Notes: generated by a model from the sequence alone, not told the origin. A stretch of DNA of 64,000 nucleotides from an uncultured Lachnospiraceae bacterium (GCA_946546945.1 CAMNOU010000013.1:1-64000); one strand, 5' to 3'; counted from the stretch's first letter, positions 53,059-62,836 are shown. Made by a program: numbers and translations.

Positions 53059-54984
53059 GTGAAGAACGGAAAGAATAAGTTTGAACAGGTGTTTGATGAA
53101 CGATTCAACCGGCATCGCGATGAATTGCGCTGGCTTTATATGGAATTATATGAGAATGGCGGCATGTTTGATGAGCTGTGCACAAATATGAAAGAATTCT
53201 TCATGAGCAGAGATCCTGATCTCAGACAGAGAGATCGAGTGAGGGAGGAGAATCCGGACTGGTATAAAAGGAATGACCTGCTTGGGATGATGCTGTATAT
53301 TGATAACTTTGCAGGCAATTTAAAAGGAGTGATGAATAAGCTCGGTTATCTTGACAAATGTCAGGTGAACTGTATTCATCTGATGCCTTTTCTGGAATCG
53401 CCGAAGGGCCGCTCGGACGGAGGGTATGCTGTGTCGGATTACCGCCGGGTACAGGAAGAGTACGGGACGATGGAGGATCTGTCCGTTCTGACGCAGGCCT
53501 GCCATGCAAAGGATATGAATGTCTGCATGGATTTTGTGATGAACCATACTTCGGAGGATCACAAATGGGCAAAAAGAGCCCGGGCGGGAGAGAGAGAATA
53601 TATGGACCGGTTCTTTTTCTTTAAGGATGAACAGGCGGTCGGAGAATATGAAAAGACGGTTCCCCAGGTGTTTCCCACAACGGCGCCCGGGAATTTCACC
53701 TGGCTTGAGGATGTCGGACAGTATGTGCTGACGACCTTTTATCCCTATCAGTGGGATCTGAATTACCGGAATCCGAGAGTGTTTAATGAAATGATCTATC
53801 ATCTGCTGTTTCTGGCAAACAGGGGGATTGATATTTTCCGGCTGGATGCCGTGCCATATATCTGGAAGACGCTGTATACTTCCTGCAGAAATCTGCCGCA
53901 GGTCCACACCATTGTGCGGATGATGCGCATGGCTGTTGAGATTGTCTGCCCGGGCGTTCTCCTTCTGGGCGAGGTTGTGATGGAACCGGATAAGGTGGTG
54001 CCTTATTTTGGAACACTGGAAAAGCCGGAGTGTCATCTGCTTTACAATGTTACGACGATGGCAACGACCTGGCATACCGTGGCGACCAGAGATATCCGGC
54101 TTTTGAAGAAACAGCTCGATACGGTGAACCATCTGCCGAAGGAATATACATTTGTAAATTATCTGCGCTGCCACGATGATATCGGCTGGGGACTGGATTA
54201 TCAGACACTGTCACAGTATCACATGGAAGAAGGCCCGCATAAGAAGTATCTGAATGATTATTTCCGGGGACTTGCCGGGATGAGTCACAGCCGCGGAGAA
54301 CTGTATAATGATGATCCGGCTTTGCAGGATGCCCGGTTCTGCGGTACGACCGCTTCCATGTGCGGAATTGAAACAGCCCTTGACGCCCGTGATACGGAAG
54401 GATTGAAAAAAGCAATTTGTCTCGATGTGATGCTGCACGCCTATATGTTCATGCAGTCCGGGATCCCGGTTCTGTACAGCGGAGATGAGATCGGACAGTG
54501 CAATGATCTTTCTTATAAAAAGGATCCGGAAAAAGCACAGGATTCCCGTTATATTCACCGCGGTAAAATGGATTGGGAGGCGGTGAAGCGGATCCATAAT
54601 CCTGACAGTGTGGAAGGAAAACTGTTCAGTCAGCTCAGCCGGCTGGAAACGATCCGCAGACAGGAGCCGGCATTTGACTGCAGTGCGGATGTCTGGACGC
54701 TGGAGACCTGGGATCAGAGTGTGCTTTGTGTCGTGCGGCAGACAGGTGAGGAGAAACTGATCGGCTTGTTCAATTTCAGTGAACAGGACAGGACAGCCTG
54801 GATCAACGAGACAGACGGCCTGTATCAGGATCTGATTTCAGGGAAGGTACGGGAAGCGAAAGGCGTTGACATACCGGGATACGGTTTCTTTTTGTTAAAA
54901 CGGGAGACAGACGGAGAAACAGCGCGGGCAAAATTTGCCCATGCAGAACGGGAGAACAGAAGCCGGAAAGAAGAAGTGGCGTGA
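53059..54984 (+). CDS. GH13 amylosucrase-like enzyme
   Basis: A 641-residue glycoside hydrolase family 13 enzyme, nearest in length and layout to amylosucrase, which makes glucan from sucrose. The catalytic residues are visible: nucleophile D263 in FRLDAVPYIWK, acid/base E305 in LLGEVVM, and the H372-D373 pair in YLRCHDDIGW. These match amylosucrase D286, E328 and D393 with a nearly constant offset. The N-terminal helical domain (1-75) also fits that subfamily. It starts at GTG with GAAAGG upstream. Sucrose hydrolase activity is the main alternative. No signal peptide was seen, so it should be cytoplasmic. Confidence 0.85.
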   Translation: MKNGKNKFEQVFDERFNRHRDELRWLYMELYENGGMFDELCTNMKEFFMSRDPDLRQRDRVREENPDWYKRNDLLGMMLYIDNFAGNLKGVMNKLGYLDKCQVNCIHLMPFLESPKGRSDGGYAVSDYRRVQEEYGTMEDLSVLTQACHAKDMNVCMDFVMNHTSEDHKWAKRARAGEREYMDRFFFFKDEQAVGEYEKTVPQVFPTTAPGNFTWLEDVGQYVLTTFYPYQWDLNYRNPRVFNEMIYHLLFLANRGIDIFRLDAVPYIWKTLYTSCRNLPQVHTIVRMMRMAVEIVCPGVLLLGEVVMEPDKVVPYFGTLEKPECHLLYNVTTMATTWHTVATRDIRLLKKQLDTVNHLPKEYTFVNYLRCHDDIGWGLDYQTLSQYHMEEGPHKKYLNDYFRGLAGMSHSRGELYNDDPALQDARFCGTTASMCGIETALDARDTEGLKKAICLDVMLHAYMFMQSGIPVLYSGDEIGQCNDLSYKKDPEKAQDSRYIHRGKMDWEAVKRIHNPDSVEGKLFSQLSRLETIRRQEPAFDCSADVWTLETWDQSVLCVVRQTGEEKLIGLFNFSEQDRTAWINETDGLYQDLISGKVREAKGVDIPGYGFFLLKRETDGETARAKFAHAERENRSRKEEVA

Positions 54985-55031
54985 CAGGTTTTTCCCTTCA
55001 GGTATTTTTATCGTAAAAGAAAGGACAGAAT

Positions 55032-56192
55032 ATGAGTAAAAAAATAGAAGAATATCTGGAAGATTCCGCGATTGAGCAGAATCTGTCCAGGGATAAGACC
55101 ATCGTACGGACCAGCATTACCGGAATTATTGCAAATGTTTTTCTGGCGGCGTTCAAGGCCTTTGTGGGAATTGTTTCCGGGTCCATTGCGGTCACTCTCG
55201 ATGCCGTAAACAATCTGTCAGATGCGGCTTCTTCGGTCATCACAATCATCGGAACGAAGCTTGCGGGCAAAGAGCCGGACAGAAAACATCCCTTCGGATA
55301 TGGCAGGATTGAATATCTGAGTGCAATGATCATTGCGGTCATTGTTCTGTATGCCGGCATTTCGTCTCTTGTGGAGTCAGTCAAAAAAATCATGCATCCG
55401 GAAACACCGGACTATTCGGCAGTTGCGCTCATTATTATCAGTGTCGGCGTGCTGGTCAAGATCTTCCTCGGCAGGTACGTAAAATCTGTCGGAAAGAAAG
55501 TAAATTCCGACTCTCTGATCAATTCCGGAGAGGACGCAACGCTGGATTCCATCATTTCCGCCTCTACGCTGGTAGCCGCAGTGATTTTCCTTATCTGGCA
55601 TGTTTCTCTGGAGGCATGGCTGGGAGCTGTCATTTCTGTGGTGATCATCAAATCCGGTATAGAGATGCTTCGCGACACGCTGTCTCAGATCCTGGGAGAA
55701 AGGGCGGACGCAGAGCTGGCGAGAACGATTAAAAAGACGGTCTGCAGTTTTCCGGATGTCTCCGGCGCTTATGATCTGGTCCTGCACAATTACGGACCGG
55801 ATACGTACAATGGCTCTGTCCATATTGAGGTGCCGGATACCTATTCGGCGAATGAACTTGACGCATTGATCCGGAGTATTCAGGTGAAAGTATACCAGGA
55901 GCACCATGTGATCCTGACCGCGATCGGCGTCTATTCGGTCAATACGAAGGATGAGCATGCGGCCCGGATCCGTGACGAGATCAAAACTGCAGTGATGGAA
56001 CATCCTTATGTGCTGCAGGTGCATGGCTTTTATCTGTACGAGGAGCAGAAACGGATCCGTTTCGATGTGGTGATCAGTTTTGACGCGGCAGACCGCCGGA
56101 AGGTATACAAAGAAGTGCTGCAAACAGCAAAGGATCTTTATCCGGAGTATGAATATATGATTGCCATGGATACGGATTACAGCGATGTATAA
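55032..56192 (+). CDS. Cation diffusion facilitator exporter, possibly Mn2+
   Basis: A 386-residue CDF protein with six membrane helices and an extended C-terminal cytoplasmic part (from about 210) holding a standard CDF dimer domain and a further ferredoxin-like extension. The metal-site residues are N60-x3-D64 in VNNLSDA and D168-x3-D172 in GEDATLDS. This N/D-x3-D, D-x3-D pattern is that of the manganese group rather than the His-containing zinc group. AAAGAAAGGACAG precedes the start. Confidence 0.85.
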   Translation: MSKKIEEYLEDSAIEQNLSRDKTIVRTSITGIIANVFLAAFKAFVGIVSGSIAVTLDAVNNLSDAASSVITIIGTKLAGKEPDRKHPFGYGRIEYLSAMIIAVIVLYAGISSLVESVKKIMHPETPDYSAVALIIISVGVLVKIFLGRYVKSVGKKVNSDSLINSGEDATLDSIISASTLVAAVIFLIWHVSLEAWLGAVISVVIIKSGIEMLRDTLSQILGERADAELARTIKKTVCSFPDVSGAYDLVLHNYGPDTYNGSVHIEVPDTYSANELDALIRSIQVKVYQEHHVILTAIGVYSVNTKDEHAARIRDEIKTAVMEHPYVLQVHGFYLYEEQKRIRFDVVISFDAADRRKVYKEVLQTAKDLYPEYEYMIAMDTDYSDV

Positions 56193-56205
56193 AAAGGGGG
56201 ATACG

Positions 56206-56841
56206 ATGTTATTTATTGGAATTACCGGAGGCGTCGGCGCGGGAAAATCGGCGGTTCTGAACTATCTTTCCGAAAATTACAACTGCAGGATTATGCTTGC
56301 GGATGAAATAGCGCATGACCTGATGGAGCCCGGTACAGACTGTTACAGGCAGCTGCGGGAATTGTTTCGTGCGGAGGATATCTTTCTTGAAGACGGACAG
56401 ATCGACCGTCTGAAACTGGCAGAGGTATTGTTCGGGGACGCAAAAAAGCGCGAGGCCCTGAACGGAATCGTTCATCCTGCCGTCAGAAAGTATGTGCAGG
56501 AGCAGGCGGAACGGGAACGAAGCAGGAATACTCTGGATTTTCTGGTCCTGGAAGCTGCTCTTTTGATAGAAGAACATTATGATGCAATTTGTGATGAACT
56601 ATGGTATATTTATACTTCAGAGGAAAATCGCAGAAGCAGGCTGAAAGAAAGCCGCGGCTATTCTGATGAAAAAATAGACCGTATTTTTCAGAGTCAGCTT
56701 ACGGAAGATGAATTCAGAAAACACTGTGCGGCACAGATTGATAATAATGCCGCCGCGGATGACACCTTCCGGCAGATCGATGCGATTCTAAAGGAAAAAG
56801 GAATGACAGCACAGCCGTGCCGTCAGGATATGGAGGAATAG
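56206..56841 (+). CDS. coaE: Dephospho-CoA kinase
   Basis: A 211-residue kinase for the last step of coenzyme A synthesis. The P-loop is GITGGVGAGKSAVLNYL; ADEIAHDLM and HPAVRKYV are family segments. Start 56206 has AAAGGGGGA upstream; a TTG at 56161 would overlap the CDF gene. The next gene starts two bases after its stop. Confidence 0.93.
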   Translation: MLFIGITGGVGAGKSAVLNYLSENYNCRIMLADEIAHDLMEPGTDCYRQLRELFRAEDIFLEDGQIDRLKLAEVLFGDAKKREALNGIVHPAVRKYVQEQAERERSRNTLDFLVLEAALLIEEHYDAICDELWYIYTSEENRRSRLKESRGYSDEKIDRIFQSQLTEDEFRKHCAAQIDNNAAADDTFRQIDAILKEKGMTAQPCRQDMEE

Positions 56842-56842
56842 T

Positions 56843-57640
56843 ATGCAGCTTTGCAGCATAGCCAGCGGCAGCAGCGGCAATTGTATTTATGCCGGCACGG
56901 AAGATACCCATGTGCTTGTGGATGCCGGCATCAGCGGAAAACGGATCGAGGCGGGATTAAACGAGATCGGACTGAAGACGGCAGACATGGATGGAATCCT
57001 TGTCACACATGAGCACGCGGATCATATCAAAGGGCTCGGCGTGATCGCAAGAAAGCATGGGATCCCGATTTATGCGACGAAGGGCACGATTGATTATATG
57101 AGAGACCGGCAGGCAATCGGCAGGGTAGATGAATCACTTTTTCATATCATAGAGCCCGGGGTGCCGTTTCAGATCAGCGATCTTTGTGTGGAACCGGTCC
57201 ATACTTCCCACGATGCGGCGGACCCGGTCGCCTATATCATGCGTCAGGGCAAAAAGTCCATGGGAGTGATCACGGATCTTGGGAAATATGATGATTATAT
57301 TGTGGACAAGCTGCAGGGGTTGGATGTATTATTATTAGAGGCTAATCATGACGTACATATGCTTCAGGCAGGTGTGTATCCTTACTATCTGAAGCAGAGA
57401 ATCTTAAGTGACAGAGGACATTTGTCGAATGAACTTTCCGGACAGCTGCTCGGGGAGATTTTACATGACGGATTCAAAAAAGTACTGCTGGGCCATTTGA
57501 GCAAAGAGAACAATTATCCGCAGCTTGCGTATGAAAGCGTGCGGATGGAGATCACAATGGGAGAGAATCCGTATCAGGGATCTGATTTCCCGATCGAGGT
57601 AGCAAAACGTGATGAGATATCAGAATTGATCACGTTTTGA
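56843..57640 (+). CDS. WalJ/YycJ-like metallo-beta-lactamase fold hydrolase
   Basis: A 265-residue cytoplasmic zinc hydrolase beginning LCSIASGSSGNCIYAG, the hallmark of the YycJ group. The metal motif is THEHADHIKGL, with a later ITDLGKYDDY and LEANHDV. YycJ proteins act near DNA repair and cell-wall signalling in Firmicutes; a nuclease role is suspected. ATGGAGGAA supplies the ribosome site within the end of coaE. Confidence 0.9.
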   Translation: MQLCSIASGSSGNCIYAGTEDTHVLVDAGISGKRIEAGLNEIGLKTADMDGILVTHEHADHIKGLGVIARKHGIPIYATKGTIDYMRDRQAIGRVDESLFHIIEPGVPFQISDLCVEPVHTSHDAADPVAYIMRQGKKSMGVITDLGKYDDYIVDKLQGLDVLLLEANHDVHMLQAGVYPYYLKQRILSDRGHLSNELSGQLLGEILHDGFKKVLLGHLSKENNYPQLAYESVRMEITMGENPYQGSDFPIEVAKRDEISELITF

Positions 57641-57656
57641 GAAAACAGGAGGATGA

Positions 57657-57947
57657 ATGAGCATGGAAAAAACATCAGACAAGACAGTGATTACCGTGGT
57701 TGGAAAGGATACCGTAGGCATCATTGCAAAAGTATGTACTTATCTTGCGGATAACAATATTAACGTGCTGGACATTTCGCAGACGATCGTTCAGGGTTTC
57801 TTTAATATGATGATGATCGCGGATATGAATACATCGGATAAACCTTTCGATGAATGCTCTGCCGAGCTGAAAGAGCTGGGAGAGAAGATCGGAGTCGTTA
57901 TCCGGTGCCAGAAAGAAGAAATATTTAATATGATGCATCGCATATAA
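57657..57947 (+). CDS. ACT domain protein
   Basis: A 96-residue single ACT domain ([45 protein letters not shown]) of the small regulatory type paired with PFL family genes. ACT domains bind amino acids or similar ligands. AGGAGG precedes two possible ATGs, 57657 and 57663. It lies ten bases before the PFL gene, and this pair is widely conserved. Confidence 0.9.
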   Translation: MSMEKTSDKTVITVVGKDTVGIIAKVCTYLADNNINVLDISQTIVQGFFNMMMIADMNTSDKPFDECSAELKELGEKIGVVIRCQKEEIFNMMHRI

Positions 57948-57957
57948 AGGAGACAAT

Positions 57958-59322
57958 ATGATAAATCTATTCGAAGTCAATGAGACGAATAAGATGATCG
58001 ATCAGATGAATCTGGATGTCCGGACCATTACGCTGGGGATCAGTCTTCTGGACTGTATCGATCCTGATCTGGAAAGCCTGAACCGGAAGATCTACAATAA
58101 AATCACTTCCGTTGCCCGCGATCTGGTAAAAACAGGGCAGGAGATTGAAAAAGAGTACTGTATTCCGATCGTTAATAAACGCATTTCTGTGACGCCAATC
58201 TCACTGGTCGGCGCCGCAGCCTGCAGGACAGAAGAGGATTATGTGGAAATCGCAAAGACCCTGGATAAAGCGGCCCATACGGTCGGAGTGAACTTTATCG
58301 GCGGATATTCCGCGCTGGTTTCCAAGGGAATGACCGCGGCAGATGAGCTTCTGATCCGTTCGATCCCGCAGGCCATGGCCGCCACAGAGCGCATCTGCAG
58401 TTCTGTCAATCTGGGATCTACAAAGACCGGCATCAATATGGATGCGGTAAAACTGATGGGCGAAATCATCAAAGAGACTGCGGAGTATACGAAAGAGAAT
58501 GATTCTCTCGGCTGCGCAAAGCTGGTCGTTTTCTGCAACGCGCCGGATGATAATCCGTTCATGGCAGGCGCCTTTCACGGTGTGACAGAAGCCGATGCAA
58601 TCATCAATGTCGGCGTCAGCGGCCCCGGAGTAGTCAAAAAAGCTCTGGAGGAAGCAAGAGGCAAGAATTTTGAAGTCCTTTGTGAGACGATCAAAAAGAC
58701 CGCTTTTAAAATTACCAGGGTCGGTCAGCTTGTTGCCAGAGAAGCCTCGAAAATGCTGGGGATTCCGTTCGGAATCATTGATCTTTCCCTTGCGCCGACT
58801 CCGGCAGTCGGGGACAGTGTGGCAGAGATCCTGGAAGAAATCGGACTGGAATATGCCGGAGCGCCCGGGACAACAGCGGCGCTGGCTCTGCTCAATGATC
58901 AGGTGAAAAAGGGAGGCATCATGGCTTCTTCTTATGTCGGAGGCTTAAGCGGCGCCTTTATACCGGTCAGTGAAGATCAGGGGATGATCGATGCAGTGAG
59001 GGCAGATGCCCTTACTTTGGAGAAGCTTGAGGCGATGACCTGCGTATGCTCTGTCGGACTGGATATGATTGCGATCCCGGGAGATACAAAGCCATCCACG
59101 ATCTCAGGTATTATCGCAGATGAGATGGCGATCGGTATGGTCAACCAGAAAACGACTGCGGTACGTCTGATTCCGGTCATTGGAAAGGGCGTAGGAGAGA
59201 TGGCTGAATTCGGCGGACTGCTTGGCTATGCGCCGATTATGCCGGTCAACCGGTATTCATGTGAAGCATTTATTAATCGCGGCGGAAGAATTCCGGCGCC
59301 GGTACACAGTTTTAAAAACTAA
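57958..59322 (+). CDS. PFL family protein (UPF0210/DUF711)
   Basis: A 454-residue protein of the UPF0210 group, structurally related to pyruvate formate-lyase-type barrels but with no known reaction. Conserved parts are [59 protein letters not shown] and [23 protein letters not shown]. It is encoded with the ACT protein, which may regulate it. Confidence 0.9.
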   Translation: MINLFEVNETNKMIDQMNLDVRTITLGISLLDCIDPDLESLNRKIYNKITSVARDLVKTGQEIEKEYCIPIVNKRISVTPISLVGAAACRTEEDYVEIAKTLDKAAHTVGVNFIGGYSALVSKGMTAADELLIRSIPQAMAATERICSSVNLGSTKTGINMDAVKLMGEIIKETAEYTKENDSLGCAKLVVFCNAPDDNPFMAGAFHGVTEADAIINVGVSGPGVVKKALEEARGKNFEVLCETIKKTAFKITRVGQLVAREASKMLGIPFGIIDLSLAPTPAVGDSVAEILEEIGLEYAGAPGTTAALALLNDQVKKGGIMASSYVGGLSGAFIPVSEDQGMIDAVRADALTLEKLEAMTCVCSVGLDMIAIPGDTKPSTISGIIADEMAIGMVNQKTTAVRLIPVIGKGVGEMAEFGGLLGYAPIMPVNRYSCEAFINRGGRIPAPVHSFKN

Positions 59323-59335
59323 GGAGGAAAACAGT

Positions 59336-60049
59336 ATGCAGATGCAATCGATCGAAGAACAGTTGAAGGGGAATTCTTATCCCGGCAGAGGAATCATTAT
59401 CGGAAAAACACCGGATGGGACCAAAGCTGTGGCTGCTTATTTCATCATGGGCAGAAGTACGAACAGCCGCAACCGCGTATTCGTGGAGGATGGAGAGGGA
59501 ATCCGCACAGAGGCATTTGATCCTTCCAAACTGGAGGATCCGAGCCTGATTATCTATGCGCCGGTCCGGGTACTTGGAAACAAGACAATCGTAACAAACG
59601 GGGACCAGACAGATACGATCTTTGAACAGATGGACAAACAGATGACCTTTGAACAGTCTCTGCGCGGCCGGGAATTCGAGCCGGACGGCCCCAATTATAC
59701 ACCCCGTATTTCAGGTATCCTGCATGTAGAGAACGGAAACTACAGTTATGCGATGTCGATCTTAAAGAGCAATAACGGCAATCCGGAAGCATGCAACCGT
59801 TTTACCTTCGCGTACAGCACGCCTGTTGCCGGTGAAGCGCATTTCATCCATACTTATATCGGGGACGGCAATCCGCTTCCAAGCTTTGAGGGTGAGCCGA
59901 AACTGACAGATGTCCTGGATGATATCGATGCCTACACAGATCTTCTCTGGGAAAACCTGAATGAGGATAATAAGGTGTCTCTGTTTGTGCGCTACATCAC
60001 CATTGCGGATGGTACGTATGAGACAAGAATCGTCAATAAAAATCATTAA
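59336..60049 (+). CDS. IMP cyclohydrolase (PurO-like)
   Basis: A 237-residue stand-alone IMP cyclohydrolase of the archaeal PurO fold, which closes FAICAR to IMP. The signature is YPGRGIIIGKTPDGTKAVAAYFIMGRSTNSRNRVF, with ENGNYSYAMSILKSNNGNPEACNRF later. Start 59336 has a perfect AAGGAGG site. It is followed by a separate AICAR transformylase, so the two activities of bacterial PurH are on different genes here. Confidence 0.87.
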   Translation: MQMQSIEEQLKGNSYPGRGIIIGKTPDGTKAVAAYFIMGRSTNSRNRVFVEDGEGIRTEAFDPSKLEDPSLIIYAPVRVLGNKTIVTNGDQTDTIFEQMDKQMTFEQSLRGREFEPDGPNYTPRISGILHVENGNYSYAMSILKSNNGNPEACNRFTFAYSTPVAGEAHFIHTYIGDGNPLPSFEGEPKLTDVLDDIDAYTDLLWENLNEDNKVSLFVRYITIADGTYETRIVNKNH

Positions 60050-60084
60050 TGAAAGCTGTATTTGGCAGCAGGAGGATAACACGA

Positions 60085-61266
60085 ATGAAAGAATTAGAAC
60101 TGAAATATGGATGCAACCCGAATCAGAAACCGTCAAAGATTTTTATGGCAGACGGAAGCGACCTGCCGATCAGGGTCCTCAATGGAAAGCCCGGATATAT
60201 TAATTTTCTGGATGCGTTTAACGGCTGGCAGCTCGTGCGTGAGCTGAAGGCAGCGACCGGACTTCCTGCAGCAACCTCTTTCAAACATGTTTCTCCGGCA
60301 GGCGCGGCAGTAGGCCTTCCGCTGACCGATGTGGAGAAAAAGATCTACTGGATCGGGGAGGACAAAGGGGAAATGTCTCCGCTGGCCTGTGCCTATGCAC
60401 GCGCGAGAGGAGCTGACCGCATGTCTTCTTTCGGAGATTTTATTTCCCTTTCCGATATCTGCGACAAAGATACGGCGCTGCTGATCAAACCGGAGGTTTC
60501 AGACGGCGTGATTGCTCCCGGATATACGGAGGAAGCGCTGGCAATCCTGACGGCAAAAAAAGGCGGCAATTATAACGTGATCGAGATCGACCCGGAGTAT
60601 GTGCCGGATCCGGTAGAGCATAAGCAGGTTTTTGGCGTAACGTTTGAACAGGGCAGAAATGAGTTGAAGATCGACCGGGAGTTCCTCGGCAATGTAGTGA
60701 CAGAGAATAAAGAAATCCCTGATTCCGCAAAGATCGATCTGATCATTGCGCTGATTACGTTAAAGTATACCCAGTCCAATTCTGTCTGCTATGCGAAAGG
60801 CGGCCAGGCAATCGGTATCGGCGCGGGACAGCAGTCACGTATTCACTGCACCAGACTGGCCGGACAGAAGGCGGACAACTGGTATCTGCGTCAGGCTCCC
60901 CAGGTACTGAATCTCCCGTTTAAGGCAGACATCAAACGTGCCGACCGTGATAATGCAATCGATGTATATATCGGCGACGAATATATGGATGTTCTGGCTG
61001 ACGGAGCTTGGGAGCGCGTCTTTACGGAAAAACCGGCTGTCTTTACAAGAGAAGAAAAAAAAGAATGGCTGAAGGGAAATACCGGGGTCGCACTCGGGTC
61101 AGACGCATTCTTCCCGTTTGGGGACAATATTGAGCGCGCACATAAGAGCGGCGTACAGTATATTGCGGAACCGGGCGGATCGATCAGGGATGATCATGTC
61201 ATCGAGACCTGCAATAAATACGGAATTGCCATGTGCTTTACCGGTATCCGGCTGTTCCACCACTAA
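60085..61266 (+). CDS. purH: AICAR transformylase (PurH C-terminal type)
   Basis: A 393-residue protein corresponding to the transformylase half of PurH, without the N-terminal cyclohydrolase. Visible parts are KYGCNPNQKPSKIF, TSFKHVSPAGAAVG with the catalytic Lys-His, QSNSVCYAKGGQAIGIGAGQQSRIHC and DAFFPFGDNIERAHKSGV. It uses 10-formyl-THF to formylate AICAR. AGGAGG supports start 60085; an ATG overlapping the upstream stop at 60049 is possible. Confidence 0.92.
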   Translation: MKELELKYGCNPNQKPSKIFMADGSDLPIRVLNGKPGYINFLDAFNGWQLVRELKAATGLPAATSFKHVSPAGAAVGLPLTDVEKKIYWIGEDKGEMSPLACAYARARGADRMSSFGDFISLSDICDKDTALLIKPEVSDGVIAPGYTEEALAILTAKKGGNYNVIEIDPEYVPDPVEHKQVFGVTFEQGRNELKIDREFLGNVVTENKEIPDSAKIDLIIALITLKYTQSNSVCYAKGGQAIGIGAGQQSRIHCTRLAGQKADNWYLRQAPQVLNLPFKADIKRADRDNAIDVYIGDEYMDVLADGAWERVFTEKPAVFTREEKKEWLKGNTGVALGSDAFFPFGDNIERAHKSGVQYIAEPGGSIRDDHVIETCNKYGIAMCFTGIRLFHH

Positions 61267-61289
61267 AAAACAAAAATCTGGAGGAATCT

Positions 61290-62252
61290 ATGAGCGAGAA
61301 GACAATCGAAATAACGCTGGCTCCCTATAAGGGAGTCAGGATAAAGAAAAAAGAAGTGACAGTTAGCGAAGCGGAGATCCTGGCGGAACTGGAGAGAGCC
61401 CGTTCCTATGCTTCAAAGACGGTTGATAAAACAGACGGAACTGCAGAAATGGGAGACCAGGTGGTGATTGATTTCGTCGGATATATCAACGATGAGGCTT
61501 TCGAGGGAGGAGACGGGACAGATTATCCCCTTGCGCTCGGATCGAATACGTTTATTCCCGGCTTTGAGGAGCAGCTGGTGGGGGCAAAGGTCGGCGACAC
61601 CGTTGATGTCAAAGTGCCTTTCCCGGAAAACTATCATGCCAAAGAGTACGCGGGAAAAGACGCGGTATTCAAAGTAACTGTCAAAAGCCTGCGCGCAACA
61701 GTAACTCCCGAGCTGACGGATGAGGTTGTTGCGAAGATTTCGCCCTGCAAGTCGGTGGAAGAGTTTAAAGGGTATGTCAGGGATCAGATCCATCAGTACA
61801 AAGCGGATCAGATCCTGCAGGAAAAAGAAAATCAGATTCTGAGCCGGATCGTAGATGCCTCCGAAATCCTTGTGCCGGAAGAAATGATTGCCGAGCGGCA
61901 GGAAGCGCTGAAGAACAATCTGATCGCACAGCTCCGGAACAGCGGAAATACACTGGAAGCTTATCTGGATTACAATAATCTTACCGAAGAAATGTTTGAT
62001 GCATATGCGAAAAATGACGCGCATAACATGCTGAAAGGCCAGGCTGTTCTGTCTGAAATCGCCCGGACAGAGGGCTTCTCTTTCACACCTCAGGAGCTGG
62101 AGGATGAACTCTTCCGGATGGCAAGAGGCTATCAGATGACCGTCGGGGAACTGCGGGATATGATTGGCGAAGAAGGGGTGAAAATGGTAGGCAGTGACAT
62201 TCTGAACAAGCAGGCACTGGATTTTGTCGTCGCACAAAGCATAGAGGAATAA
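61290..62252 (+). CDS. Short trigger-factor-like peptidyl-prolyl isomerase
   Basis: A 320-residue protein with the FKBP-type isomerase domain of trigger factor (GDQVVIDFVGYINDEAFEGG, then LGSNTFIPGFEEQL and FPENYHAKEYAGKDAVFKV, about residues 57-145) and the trigger factor C-terminal helical domain. The N-terminal ribosome-binding domain of about 110 residues is missing; only some 40 residues precede the isomerase. It is therefore probably not ribosome-docked in the usual way and may be a specialised second chaperone. CTGGAGGAA precedes the start. Confidence 0.87.
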   Translation: MSEKTIEITLAPYKGVRIKKKEVTVSEAEILAELERARSYASKTVDKTDGTAEMGDQVVIDFVGYINDEAFEGGDGTDYPLALGSNTFIPGFEEQLVGAKVGDTVDVKVPFPENYHAKEYAGKDAVFKVTVKSLRATVTPELTDEVVAKISPCKSVEEFKGYVRDQIHQYKADQILQEKENQILSRIVDASEILVPEEMIAERQEALKNNLIAQLRNSGNTLEAYLDYNNLTEEMFDAYAKNDAHNMLKGQAVLSEIARTEGFSFTPQELEDELFRMARGYQMTVGELRDMIGEEGVKMVGSDILNKQALDFVVAQSIEE

Positions 62253-62304
62253 AATCAGCAGGAACGGTACAAACTAACGGATAAGAAAATGAAAAGGAGA
62301 TTTC

Positions 62305-62622
62305 ATGATGACTCAGTTAGATTGTACCGTGACAAACTGTTTGTATAATAAGGACTGCCTGTGCAGCAAGGGAGATATCATCATTGGAGGGAACCATGCG
62401 GCCCGGTCTTCCGATACCTGCTGTGAGAGCTTCAGGCCGGGAGGATCCGCTGCCGTTAATTCCACAGGAACAGCATCTACTACCGTTGATATTGACTGCG
62501 AGGCAATCCGCTGTATTCACAATGCTGACTGTAAGTGTTCTGCTTCCCACATCGGAATCGGAGGAGGAAACAGAGCCGTATGCAGGACAGATACGGAATG
62601 CGCTGACTTTATGTGTAAGTAG
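62305..62622 (+). CDS. DUF1540-like Cys-rich protein, two repeats
   Basis: A 105-residue protein made of two similar Cys-rich units: LDCTVTNCLYNKDCLCSKGDI and IDCEAIRCIHNADCKCSASHI, each followed by GG and a second Cys pair. This is the DUF1540 pattern, likely metal-binding. Adjacent ATGs at 62305 and 62308 follow AAAGGAG. The gene stop is immediately followed by the ATG of the Spo0E-like gene. Confidence 0.85.
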   Translation: MMTQLDCTVTNCLYNKDCLCSKGDIIIGGNHAARSSDTCCESFRPGGSAAVNSTGTASTTVDIDCEAIRCIHNADCKCSASHIGIGGGNRAVCRTDTECADFMCK

Positions 62623-62769
62623 ATGGATAAAAAAAAATTGAAAAAACAGATAGAAGAAGCCAGAAAAGATCTCAACGAACTGATTCTTCAGGGACAGGAC
62701 AGGGAACGGATTCTTCAGCAGAGCAGGAAGGTGGATGAACTGATTGCTCTTTATTACGAAAGCACTTGA
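62623..62769 (+). CDS. Spo0E-like phosphatase peptide
   Basis: A 48-residue helical protein (MDKKKLKKQIEEARKDLNEL ...) with the Spo0E signature S34-x3-D38 in QQSRKVDELI and an aromatic tail ALYYEST. Spo0E-family peptides dephosphorylate Spo0A-P and delay sporulation, so this supports a spore-forming relative. It begins directly after the DUF1540 stop and ends inside the terminator stem. Confidence 0.75.
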   Translation: MDKKKLKKQIEEARKDLNELILQGQDRERILQQSRKVDELIALYYEST

Positions 62770-62798
62770 ATCAATAAAGATTCAAGTGCTTTTTTTTA
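62761..62798 (+). terminator. Terminator after the Spo0E-like gene
   Basis: AGCACTTGAATC pairs with GATTCAAGTGCT around six bases, then eight T. Confidence 0.9.
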
Positions 62799-62807
62799 AT
62801 ATCCCCC

Positions 62808-62836
62808 TTGATTTTTCCCATCAAATACCGTACTAT
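62808..62836 (+). promoter_or_regulatory. mraZ (division cluster) promoter
   Basis: TTGATT (62808-62813) and TACTAT (62831-62836), spacer 17. The transcript should start just before the first MraZ box. Confidence 0.65.
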
